Source: a virus. Taken from it: 49,031 bases of DNA. The stretch spans positions 1-49,031 of IMG/VR virus record IMGVR_UViG_3300025133_000177. One strand, written 5' to 3'. Shown here one piece after another: positions 1 through 4,925 of the stretch. The translations under genes were made by a program, and so were the position numbers. Every line of letters begins with the position of its first letter. The stretch's first letter is position 1. The notes beneath the pieces were generated by a model. The model searched no databases and was not told the origin of the DNA. It was given only the letters and a program-made list of their open reading frames with translations.

Positions 1-300
1 CGTGGTATCATCAAGCGGCGCATTTGAGATATGGACATGCAAGCCGCATGCAGAATTGATGCGTGCGCCAGATGATTGCAGCGCCGCGCAAACATCGTTC
101 AAATAGCGGCATGCTATTTGGCTTGATTGGTTTTCGTCCAAATTAAAAGCCAATGGCGGCAACACGATTTCAGCGTCAACGCTTGGCGTGCCGTCTGGCT
201 TTACTTGGCAACCGCGAATTCCTGCATTTGTTAAAGCGTTGCGAACGGTTGCGATGCTTGCGCCGCATGTTTCGATTTCTATTCCAAAAGTGTAAGTCAT
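1..300 (-). CDS. Putative amidoligase, N-terminal 100 residues (cut by window edge)
   Basis: The frame opens with ATG at 298-300 and stays open to position 1, so the C-terminal part lies outside the window. Visible are a start MTYTFGIEIE, a middle VKPDGTPSVDAEIV followed by LPPL (residues 33-50), and CGLHVHIS near residues 86-93. This order (FGxEIE, then PDGS-E-V-PPL, then GLHVH) is the signature of phage and bacterial amidoligases of the glutamine-synthetase-like COOH-NH2 ligase fold (Pfam Amidoligase_2), which form amide or isopeptide bonds using ATP. The substrate is unknown. The ribosome site is AGAGAGG before ATG. It follows the small gene at 303-476 with almost no gap and shares its MTYT start. 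A gamma-glutamylcyclotransferase-like gene lies elsewhere in the window (3785-4186), a pairing that suggests glutamyl-amide chemistry. Family call good; role inferred. Confidence 0.82.
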   Translation of the reverse strand, partial: MTYTFGIEIETCGASIATVRNALTNAGIRGCQVKPDGTPSVDAEIVLPPLAFNLDENQSSQIACRYLNDVCAALQSSGARINSACGLHVHISNAPLDDTT

Positions 301-302
301 GA

Positions 303-476
303 TTATACCTCTCTCTTGTAAGTGTTATTTGAAAAAGTAATTTGAATATCGCGTTGGCGAATTTGAGAGATAACAGAGCGAATGAATGTTGCACTACGTC
401 CGGTTTCATTCATTAATTCTGTTAATGTTGCGCCTTTGCAAATCATTGTGAAGATTTTTGTTTTAGTGTAAGTCAT
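303..476 (-). CDS. Small helix-turn-helix-like protein, 57 aa
   Basis: ATG at 474-476, TAA at 303-305, preceded by ACGGAGTAAAATCA. The product has a central GATLTELMNETGRS followed by a second helix (residues about 15-45), the spacing of a compact winged or simple helix-turn-helix such as that in DUF3489-type proteins. Its first four residues and start region resemble those of the downstream amidoligase gene, perhaps from a small duplication at the gene start. It is the first gene after the terminator at 623-647 and a candidate promoter at 535-562, and is probably cotranscribed with the amidoligase. Function unknown; a DNA-binding role is inferred from the predicted helices only. Confidence 0.65.
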   Translation of the reverse strand: MTYTKTKIFTMICKGATLTELMNETGRSATFIRSVISQIRQRDIQITFSNNTYKREV

Positions 477-534
477 TGATTTTACTCCGTTTTTTCTAGA
501 TGTGGGGCAGGCATAGCTGCGCCCCTAAACACTC

Positions 535-562
535 AATATAGCATTTTTCCCATATAAACAAG
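535..562 (-). promoter_or_regulatory. Candidate sigma70 promoter for the amidoligase unit
   Basis: On the minus strand CTTGTT (562-557) is followed after 16 bases by TATATT (540-535). A TGGGA box lies in the spacer (548-552), as in several other promoters here, and a GGAACAATTGTTCGG palindrome lies just upstream (582-596). The -35 match is poor, so this is tentative. Confidence 0.35.
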
Positions 563-622
563 GGGTTTTCTGGGATTATCTGGAACAATTGTTCGGTTTA
601 TTGATCCAGCCAGCGCCGCGCC

Positions 623-647
623 AAAAAAAACGCTGGAAAATCCAGCG
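623..647 (-). terminator. Rho-independent terminator
   Basis: On the minus strand CGCTGGA-TTT-TCCAGCG is followed by eight T residues (630-623). The stem is perfect (631-637 with 641-647). It ends the unit that starts at promoter 1353-1395 and contains the genes at 1187-1336 and 885-1187. Its presence also argues that the long minus-strand reading frame covering this site is not a gene. Confidence 0.9.
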
Positions 648-756
648 TCAAATTTACCACGATAGCAGCAATAGCTATATTCAAAGAGAACGCGTGCGAT
701 CACATGTATGTGCGTATGTGTATATACATATAAAAAGGGGCATATCATATGATATA

Positions 757-835
757 CCCCGATCCCGATCCCGATCCCGATCCCGATCCCGATCCCGAAA
801 GCCCGAAGCCCGATCCCGAAAGCCCGAAGCCCGAT
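757..835. repeat. Tandem CCCGAT hexamer followed by a duplicated 21-mer
   Basis: Six CCCGAT units run from 758 to 793. They are followed by two exact copies of a 21-base unit (794-814 and 815-835) built from CCCGAAAG, CCCGAAG and CCCGAT. The block lies in the 3' untranslated part of a minus-strand transcript, upstream of the terminator at 623-647. An AT-rich stretch with CATATCATATGATATA precedes it (741-756). Whether it acts as DNA, as RNA, or is only a slippage product is not visible. Confidence 0.9.
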
Positions 836-884
836 TAGATCAGCCCGATCCAGTGGGTGCAATCGTCAAAAGGTGCGTCAAACA

Positions 885-1187
885 TTACGAACCCTCCATT
901 GTGTGCGCTAGTGTTTTCATTGCGCTAGTCTTTGGGTTGCCGTTATTCACAATAAAAGTATAGCGGTGAACGTTGCAAGCGAGAACACCGAACCGTTCAG
1001 CATCATGATATTTCATGAAGTGGCCTTCTTCGTCCATATCTACAGGCTCAGAAGTGCCGTAGTTTTTCAGTGCCCACTGGCAAAATTCTTGAAAAGGCTT
1101 TTCATCCTCATAACCGAACCCGCTCGTGTCGTCGTAGAAAAGTGCGGTTGCCCAAAAGTCAGGCAACTCTAGTGTGATCGTTTCCAT
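885..1187 (-). CDS. Conserved small phage protein (DUF6926-like), 100 aa
   Basis: Opens with METITLELPDFWATALFYDD and carries an acidic middle. The LPDxWAxALxxxDxSG start resembles a family of small phage proteins of unknown function (DUF6926 type); I recognise the pattern but no activity. The ribosome site is GGAGACAGAATA before ATG at 1185-1187, and the stop of the upstream gene (1187-1189) overlaps this start by one base, so the two are translationally coupled. Transcription should come from the promoter at 1353-1395 and end at the terminator 623-647. Confidence 0.8.
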   Translation of the reverse strand: METITLELPDFWATALFYDDTSGFGYEDEKPFQEFCQWALKNYGTSEPVDMDEEGHFMKYHDAERFGVLACNVHRYTFIVNNGNPKTSAMKTLAHTMEGS

Positions 1188-1336
1188 TATTCTGTCTCCT
1201 CATGCAAGTAAGCGTCAATGCCTGCCGTTGATTTTAAATTCCACTTCTTAGCGGCTTCTTTCGCTGCTCCATATGATGAAGAGGCTTCTACTTCAATTGT
1301 GCCTTTTTTAACGTGTACGCATGTATATGTGTGCAT
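1187..1336 (-). CDS. Small conserved phage protein, 49 aa
   Basis: I place the start at ATG 1334-1336 (MHTYTCVHVKKG) because GAGGAAAAAGACA precedes it; the longer frame to 1378 would run into the promoter at 1353-1395. The product has a beta-rich start and an SYGAAKEAAKKWNLKS helix. Short proteins of this pattern recur in phage genomes, but no function is known to me. It heads the two-gene unit with 885-1187. Confidence 0.75.
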   Translation of the reverse strand: MHTYTCVHVKKGTIEVEASSSYGAAKEAAKKWNLKSTAGIDAYLHEETE

Positions 1337-1352
1337 TGTCTTTTTCCTCTTG

Positions 1353-1395
1353 ACTAGACTAATCCCAATATATCCCACACTATATTATATGTCAA
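1353..1395 (-). promoter_or_regulatory. Promoter with TGGGA tandem boxes and GTCTAG start region
   Basis: TTGACA (1395-1390), a 17-base spacer and TATATT (1372-1367) make a near-ideal sigma70 promoter. Two TGGGA boxes on the promoter strand (1377-1373 and 1367-1363) are exactly 10 bases apart and overlap the spacer and -10 region. GGGATTAGTCTAG follows the -10. The same arrangement recurs at 4863-4904 and, with altered spacing, at 2812-2853. Confidence 0.85.
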
Positions 1396-1906
1396 CACAA
1401 AAAGATAAAAAAATTTGTCCAAGCAGGTGCTGGAAAAATATGACTTAGCGGCCCAATGCGAGCGCCGGGAGCGGGATTCAAACAATTGTTCGGGTTATGT
1501 TGCACGGGAGGTTGCCGGGCTGGAGGAGGAGATGCCGGGCACGAGTCACCGGGGAGACTCCAGCGGGTACTGCTCTGGGAGGCGAACAATTGTTCGGATT
1601 GTTTCCCCGGAGGAAGCCCGGCCCCGGCAAACCCGTTCCGACCCCGACACCTCCAGCGGTTCTGTAGACCTCCAGCGAGCCTGCACCCCGAACCCGAACA
1701 ATTTATCGGTTTATGTCCCCAGCAAGTTGAATCCCGACCCGATTCCGTGCAAAAATGGTGATAATCCCGTACAGGCGCTGGGAGGGCTATAGGAGAACCC
1801 GAACAAGTTTTCGGCTTCCCGACCCCGATTACTGACACAACCCCGCCTGAAGCCCCGATTCTGGGGGGCTACGACCCCGCCAGCCACCCCGCACGATGTT
1901 ACCCAG
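1396..1906. other. GC-rich non-coding island with five palindrome copies
   Basis: The stretch between the promoter at 1353-1395 and the end of terS is markedly richer in G and C than the flanking DNA, especially 1450-1890. It carries the CCGAACAA/TTGTTCGG element at 1486, 1590, 1694, 1799 and, just inside terS, 1946. Several long frames are open on both strands at once, which is expected of GC-rich non-coding DNA, and none has a ribosome site or a recognisable product. A short ACCCAG/CTGGGT hairpin overlaps the terS stop. Position beside terS would fit a packaging (pac) or control site; that is inference. Confidence 0.6.
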
Positions 1907-2443
1907 CTACTCTGCTGGGTTCTCGCTACAGTCAGTTATAGGGATTTGTTCGGATTTTACGGGATTTTCTGCTGGAGTTACGTCAATCATGCGATTTTTA
2001 GCACGATCCATAAATTCTTGCAGTTGTTCAACGATTTGTTCTCTGCTGAGATTATCAACGTGTTCATGTGTTACATGGCTACGGGCAACCATTAGCCCTG
2101 TTACCTTGAGTCTCAGTTCCTCGGCTTTGATGGCTGCTCCGAAGTTTCCTGCCTGCCAAGCCTCATCCCGCAGTCGTTGCATATCCCGAACAGATTTGGT
2201 TACGGACACCCCATACTTGCTTTCGAGTTCCTGCCGCATTTCTTCCATGCGTTCTTTGACTCGTGGATGATTGAGAAGCTGCACTGCTGAAACGTTCGGG
2301 TTTTTATATCCTGCTGCTCGTGCTGCTGCGGTTTGTGTCATGTCTTTGTGGATATAGTTATCCAGAAATTTCTGCTGTGGAGGAGTTAGGCGCTTTTCCC
2401 CTTTGGCTCTTTGTACCCCGACTTTTGGCATCTGCTGGCTCAA
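1907..2443 (-). CDS. terS: Terminase small subunit, 178 aa
   Basis: The N-terminal half reads RLTPPQQKFLDNYIHKDMTQ followed by TAAARAAGYKNPNVSAVQLLNHPRVKERM (residues about 18-68). This is the classic LTPKQxxF-xxYI...NATQAAxxAGY...AxxLLxNPxV pattern of Terminase_2 small subunits, a helix-turn-helix DNA-recognition domain. The middle is helical and probably drives ring assembly. It should bind the packaging site and load the large subunit (47659-49023). The start ATG at 2443 overlaps an AACCCGAATAATTTATCG copy of the dispersed element. The two terminase genes are at opposite ends of the window, which fits a circular or circularly permuted map. Confidence 0.88.
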   Translation of the reverse strand: MSQQMPKVGVQRAKGEKRLTPPQQKFLDNYIHKDMTQTAAARAAGYKNPNVSAVQLLNHPRVKERMEEMRQELESKYGVSVTKSVRDMQRLRDEAWQAGNFGAAIKAEELRLKVTGLMVARSHVTHEHVDNLSREQIVEQLQEFMDRAKNRMIDVTPAENPVKSEQIPITDCSENPAE

Positions 2444-2505
2444 CCCGAATAATTTATCGTGTTGTTAGAATAGCGCGGCTGCTCCCCCGTTGCAAGTCCA
2501 GAGAT

Positions 2506-2535
2506 TCCCAATTTGTCCCAATGCCAAAGCGTCAA
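2506..2535 (-). promoter_or_regulatory. TGGGA tandem boxes with weak promoter upstream of terS
   Basis: On the minus strand TTGACG (2535-2530) is followed by TGGGA boxes at 2520-2516 and 2510-2506, again 10 bases apart, in the position seen in the stronger promoters. The expected -10 (2512-2507) is poor, so transcription may need an activator, or the boxes may act only as an operator. Confidence 0.45.
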
Positions 2536-2560
2536 CGCGGCTTTGACAATAACGACAAGT

Positions 2561-2594
2561 GGGGGGTCTTTATATACCCCCCCTATAAGGGGGG
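2561..2594. other. G6/C7/G6 competing hairpin block
   Basis: GGGGGG (2561-2566), CCCCCCC (2577-2583) and GGGGGG (2589-2594) are separated by AT-rich spacers, so the central C-run can pair with either G-run. The block insulates the terS promoter from the TGACGT cluster. It could be a terminator or attenuator in either direction, but no clean T-run follows it. Confidence 0.5.
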
Positions 2595-2820
2595 TGACGT
2601 AGTTGACGTAAAATAACCCATTGATTTTATTGACTTATTTACGTCAAAACGGGTTTTTGACGCTGTTGACGTAAACCACATAAGTCATTGATTTCATTGA
2701 ATAAGTTACGTCAACGTCAACTACGTCAAGTTTTGACGTGGATTTTTTTGACGTAAAAAATCCTTTAAAATCAATGGGGGTGTTTTTTGTAAATTTATTT
2801 ATACTTTATGCTTGACGTAT
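2595..2820. repeat. Cluster of TGACGT (TTGACGTAA) elements; candidate origin or operator array
   Basis: TGACGT or its complement occurs at 2595, 2604, 2641, 2708, 2714, 2723, 2734, 2750 (as TTGACGTAAA 2748-2757) and 2813, with TTGACGTAAA also at 2666-2675 and the variant TGACGC at 2658. Both orientations are present. The last copy is the -35 hexamer of the promoter at 2812-2853. Between copies lies AT-rich DNA with an imperfect direct repeat, CATTGATTTYATTGA (about 2630 and 2687), and an inverted copy near 2767. An iteron-type origin and a repressor operator array are both possible. Confidence 0.75.
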
Positions 2821-2853
2821 GGGAATTGATATATTAAATATGGGAACGTCTAG
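2812..2853 (+). promoter_or_regulatory. Promoter of the first plus-strand unit
   Basis: TTGACG (2812-2817), 17 bases, TAAATA (2835-2840), then TGGGAACGTCTAG (2841-2853). The distance from the -10 to TCTAG is the same 8 bases as in the promoters at 1353-1395 and 4863-4904. TGGGA boxes lie at 2820-2824 and 2841-2845, 21 bases apart (two helical turns). The -35 is also the last TGACGT element, so binding to the array would block it. Confidence 0.7.
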
Positions 2854-2873
2854 TATTGAAAGGAGGCCATAAC

Positions 2874-3293
2874 ATGGCACAAGCAGACAAGAAAGATAAC
2901 ATTCTCCGCGATCTTCAGGGTGATTTATTTGATGAGAATCACGCAACGCGGCGCTTTTTCCGCTGTTGGTTGGATGGTTCTTATTTTGGTGAGAACGACT
3001 ATCGCCGCAATGTCCAGTATTTGCGCGATGCTTTGAAAACTCACGGCGTGGGCATTAAGCTTGAGCGCAAGATCACACCTTGGGTAATTAGTCAATTTGT
3101 TCGGTATACTGCGCATGAGGCTGATTGTTCATCTGGTTATGCTCAGAAGGTCATTGTTGAGCATTTTAATTCACTACCTAATCCGATGGAAGCTGATTTG
3201 CTTGCATCATTTACAAATGAGTTAATCGGCGATGCGCTTGATTTGATCGCTGATGATATCCGCGAACATTTAGCAGAGAAGGAGGTTGCGTGA
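2874..3293 (+). CDS. Unknown early protein, 139 aa
   Basis: I choose ATG 2874 (MAQADKKDNILRD) because a perfect AAAGGAGG lies 7 bases upstream; the in-frame ATG at 2856 lies before that site. The protein is charged and mostly helical, with a C-terminal stretch DALDLIADDIREHLAEKEVA. I do not recognise a family. It is the first gene after the TGACGT array, a typical place for an early regulator or host-takeover protein. A TTGTTCGG element lies inside it (3097-3104). Its TGA overlaps the next ATG. Confidence 0.75.
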   Translation: MAQADKKDNILRDLQGDLFDENHATRRFFRCWLDGSYFGENDYRRNVQYLRDALKTHGVGIKLERKITPWVISQFVRYTAHEADCSSGYAQKVIVEHFNSLPNPMEADLLASFTNELIGDALDLIADDIREHLAEKEVA

Positions 3294-3454
3294 TGGGTTG
3301 GATTATTGAGAACAAGAAAGACCGCGAATTGGCGTGGTCAAATTCTTGGGGTTGGTGTTCAGAATCTTTTGACACTTTCACTGATTGCGAAAAAGAAAAA
3401 CTTAATTTGCCTGTCGATGGAGAATGGCAGTCAGTATCTTGGGAGGTTGCGTGA
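3293..3454 (+). CDS. Small tryptophan-rich protein, 53 aa
   Basis: ATG 3293 overlaps the previous stop (TGATG), with GGAGGTTGCGTG just before it. The product begins MGWIIENKKDRELAWSNSWG and contains six tryptophans in 53 residues and two cysteines. It ends with the same EVA-stop as the gene before it, and the GGAGGTTGCGTGATG junction is repeated at its own end, suggesting duplication of a coupling signal. Too small to classify. Confidence 0.7.
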   Translation: MGWIIENKKDRELAWSNSWGWCSESFDTFTDCEKEKLNLPVDGEWQSVSWEVA

Positions 3455-3675
3455 TGTTTAATATTGAGAAGGGTGTTCCAGTTCCGCGTCGAGAGCCTAG
3501 AGGCCGTGAGAAGGGCGAATTGCGCTTGACGATGGAGAAGTTGGAAGTTGGCGATAGTTTTATTGTTACTGAGAAGCTTAGGTGTCAAGTTCCCAATATC
3601 GCTAGGCTAATGAAAATCGGCTACACGACCCGAAGTGTTGGTGAAGATGCGGTCAGAGTTTGGCGCTTGAGTTAG
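3454..3675 (+). CDS. Small basic protein, 73 aa
   Basis: Starts at ATG 3454 after GGAGGTTGCGTG and overlaps the previous stop. N-terminal KGVPVPRREPRGREKGELRL is followed by a short alpha/beta part with VGDSFIVTEKLRCQVPNIARLMKIGYT and VRVWRL. The MEKLEVGDSFIV segment resembles phage proteins that end in a small DNA-binding-like fold (the pattern L-VGDSxxV...A...G..F..R), but no function is assigned. Last gene of the first unit; the terminator 3698-3724 follows. Confidence 0.7.
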   Translation: MFNIEKGVPVPRREPRGREKGELRLTMEKLEVGDSFIVTEKLRCQVPNIARLMKIGYTTRSVGEDAVRVWRLS

Positions 3676-3697
3676 AAGAAAATTTGCACATTAAAGA

Positions 3698-3724
3698 GGG
3701 GGGAGATTTTATCCCCCCTTTTTT
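3698..3724 (+). terminator. Rho-independent terminator
   Basis: GGGGGGA (3698-3704) pairs with TCCCCCC (3712-3718) around a 7-base loop, followed by TTTTTT. It ends the unit of three genes that starts at 2874. Confidence 0.9.
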
Positions 3725-3729
3725 ATTGC

Positions 3730-3758
3730 TTGACATCTGGGACATTATGGGATAAGTT
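3730..3758 (+). promoter_or_regulatory. Promoter of the second plus-strand unit
   Basis: TTGACA (3730-3735), 17 bases and TAAGTT (3753-3758). TGGGA boxes at 3738-3742 and 3748-3752 lie in the spacer, 10 bases apart. It sits between the terminator at 3698-3724 and the ATG at 3785. The -10 is weak. Confidence 0.6.
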
Positions 3759-3784
3759 TATTTATCTAATGAGAAGGAGAAGTT

Positions 3785-4186
3785 ATGTATTATCTAGCAT
3801 ATGGAATGAACATGAACCGCGCCGCTATGCGGCAGCGATGTCCGAAGGCAAAGCCTATGGGCGGTTTTTACTTACCGAACTATCGGTTGATTTTTCGCGG
3901 GGTTGCTGACTTTCGCGCTGATCGTGATTGTATGTTGCCAGTTGTTGCGTGGAAGATTACGCACGATTGCTTACGCGCATTGGATCGGCTTGAGGGCTAC
4001 CCGACTTTATATGATCGTCGGTTTATCAACGGCGAGTGGTTGATCTATGACATGAACGGCAACAAGGGCGGCATTGGCAGACCTAGTGCGCATTATTACG
4101 AGATGATCAAGGACGGTTATGATGCCTTTGGCCTTGATGATTACTTTTTGCGTTCTGCGTTGCGTGATGCGGAGTTGGCAGCATGA
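3785..4186 (+). CDS. Gamma-glutamylcyclotransferase-like (AIG2-type) protein, 133 aa
   Basis: The start YLAYGMNMNRAAMRQRCP is the YGxN(M)N motif of the AIG2/gamma-glutamylcyclotransferase family, followed by LPNYRLIFRGVAD and VVAWKIT. DRLEGYP holds the expected catalytic glutamate at residue 70, and YDRRFI follows as in the family. Members release 5-oxoproline from gamma-glutamyl amines or peptides. The length is normal for a single domain. The ribosome site is AGAAGGAGAAGTT before ATG. The amidoligase at 1-300 could make the gamma-glutamyl bond that this enzyme cleaves or tailors; that link is inference. Confidence 0.8.
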   Translation: MYYLAYGMNMNRAAMRQRCPKAKPMGGFYLPNYRLIFRGVADFRADRDCMLPVVAWKITHDCLRALDRLEGYPTLYDRRFINGEWLIYDMNGNKGGIGRPSAHYYEMIKDGYDAFGLDDYFLRSALRDAELAA

Positions 4187-4377
4187 GTGTTGAGAAATTC
4201 AAGAAGCGGTTGGAAGGTTTCAACGACAACAAGATTGAAATTATTGACAATCTTTTTCGGTGTCAGGAAGAGCAGTTTGCAAGCACTTATTGGTTAGGCG
4301 AGGCGGTTAAAAGTATTGCGGGTTTACATGATCTTGTTGAGGACTTGATCAATCACATGGAAAAGGAGAAATTGTGA
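4183..4377 (+). CDS. Small helical protein, 64 aa
   Basis: ATG 4183 overlaps the previous stop (ATGA). The protein is a likely helical hairpin with charged ends (VEKFKKRLEGFNDNKIEIID and DLVEDLINHMEKEKL). No family recognised. It is coupled on both sides: its own TGA overlaps the next ATG at 4377. Confidence 0.75.
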   Translation: MSVEKFKKRLEGFNDNKIEIIDNLFRCQEEQFASTYWLGEAVKSIAGLHDLVEDLINHMEKEKL

Positions 4378-4472
4378 TGGACTGGGGAGATTTGGAGGAC
4401 TGGATTATTGCGGCTATCACGGTTGCTTTGGTAATTGTTTGGGTAGTTGGAGTTTTGAGCAGATGGTGGTAG
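4377..4472 (+). CDS. Single-span membrane microprotein, 31 aa
   Basis: ATG 4377, stop TAG 4470-4472, with AAAAGGAGAAATTGTG before the ATG and a TGATG overlap with the previous gene. After MDWGDLEDW comes a hydrophobic run IIAAITVALVIVWVVGVL, then basic SRWW. This is a plausible inner-membrane span with the N-terminus outside or an acidic cytoplasmic start. Possible roles are membrane takeover, superinfection exclusion or an antiholin; none can be shown. Confidence 0.65.
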   Translation: MDWGDLEDWIIAAITVALVIVWVVGVLSRWW

Positions 4473-4482
4473 ATTCTGACAT

Positions 4483-4596
4483 AACCCGAATAAATTAATG
4501 ACCCCTGCGATTTTCGCGGGGGTTTTTTTATTTCCCGTAACATTAACGCCAGTTTTGCTCCCAGCGGATAAGCCGAACAATTTGTCGGTTTACCTC
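4483..4596. other. Intergenic stretch with two element copies
   Basis: The 453-base gap 4473-4925 contains no gene. This first part holds AACCCGAATAAATTA (4483-4497), the terminator 4502-4529 and AGCCGAACAATTTGTCGGTTTA (around 4571-4592), a nearly full palindrome. The rest, to 4721, shows only an ACCGAACA half-site (about 4684-4691) and AT-rich DNA. Further on come the small-RNA promoter, its terminator and the promoter at 4863. Confidence 0.6.
4502..4529 (+). terminator. Rho-independent terminator
   Basis: CCCCTGCG (4502-4509) and CGCGGGGG (4515-4522) form an eight-pair stem with one G-T wobble, followed by seven T residues. An AACCCGAATAAATTA copy of the dispersed element lies between the last gene and this stem (about 4483-4497). 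Confidence 0.88.
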
Positions 4597-4721
4597 GTGG
4601 GGGCGTGTTAAGTTAAAAAATGTGGCGCATTTGGTAGCTTAACCCCGACACGGCAAACCGCGCGATTCGCCCCCAGTTGATATTACCGAACATATATTTT
4701 ATCTTCAACGGCATTTTTTTC

Positions 4722-4750
4722 TTGCGTCCCATGTTGTCCCACGCTATAAA
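4722..4750 (+). promoter_or_regulatory. Promoter of a candidate small RNA
   Basis: TTGCGT (4722-4727), 17 bases and TATAAA (4745-4750). TCCCA boxes at 4727-4731 and 4737-4741 are the TGGGA pair in reverse orientation, 10 bases apart, filling the spacer. No reading frame with a ribosome site starts downstream before the terminator at 4801-4842. Confidence 0.6.
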
Positions 4751-4756
4751 TATTTC

Positions 4757-4842
4757 ACAGAAGGGAAGTCTGTTTCCTATCTGCCTCAAAACTAGACTTG
4801 CCCCCGATACAGCACCTTTCCAATTGTATCGGGGGTTTTTTT
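4757..4842 (+). ncRNA. Candidate small non-coding RNA, about 85 nt
   Basis: The segment lies between the promoter 4722-4750 and a strong terminator, and has no gene. It contains a hairpin ACAGA-AGGGAAG-TCTGT (about 4756-4772) and an alternative pairing of AAGTCT in that hairpin with AGACTT (about 4791-4797). It ends in the terminator stem. The size and layout are those of a small regulatory RNA. The 5' end is estimated from the -10 position. No family recognised. Confidence 0.5.
4801..4842 (+). terminator. Rho-independent terminator of the candidate small RNA
   Basis: CCCCCGATAC (4801-4810) and GTATCGGGGG (4826-4835) form a perfect ten-pair stem with a 15-base loop, followed by TTTTTTT. Since the preceding gene already ends at terminator 4502-4529, this second terminator implies a transcript starting between the two. 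Confidence 0.92.
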
Positions 4843-4862
4843 GTTTTGCATAAATTTTTTTA

Positions 4863-4904
4863 TTGACATTGATAAAGGTTTGGGATATTATGGGATATGT
4901 CTAG
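4863..4904 (+). promoter_or_regulatory. Strong promoter of the third plus-strand unit
   Basis: TTGACA (4863-4868), 17 bases, TATTAT (4886-4891), then GGGATATGTCTAG to 4904. TGGGA boxes at 4881-4885 and 4891-4895 are 10 bases apart and flank the -10. This is the best match to consensus in the window and drives the gene at 4926 and probably the following genes to 8694. Confidence 0.88.
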
Positions 4905-4925
4905 CAAACAAAGGAGATTTTTATC

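Larger units (their letters stand above)
2444..2873. other. Divergent intergenic control region
   Basis: No gene fits this 430-base gap. In order it holds a dispersed-element copy AACCCGAATAATTTATCG at 2444, the TGGGA pair and weak terS promoter (2506-2535), the G6/C7/G6 block (2561-2594), the TGACGT cluster (2595-2820) and the promoter 2812-2853. It separates minus-strand terS from the plus-strand early genes. Confidence 0.7.

Noticed and set aside
533-862. Minus-strand frame of 109 codons with GIGIGIGIG repeats
   Set aside because: It contains the strong terminator at 623-647 and the hexamer array, and has no ribosome site at its start.
589-963. Plus-strand frame of 124 codons with RSRSRSRS repeats
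   Set aside because: The repeat comes from the CCCGAT array; no promoter or ribosome site; overlaps the minus-strand gene at 885-1187.
589-1597. GAACAATTGTTC copies as true LexA (SOS) boxes
   Set aside because: The GAAC-N4-GTTC core fits Gram-positive LexA boxes, but most copies are one-sided, lie inside genes or lack a promoter, so an SOS regulon is not supported.
1392-1838. Three long overlapping frames on both strands in the GC-rich island (plus 1415-1792 and 1456-1761, minus 1392-1838)
   Set aside because: GC-rich DNA has few stops on all strands; no ribosome site and proline/arginine/cysteine-rich products without family resemblance.
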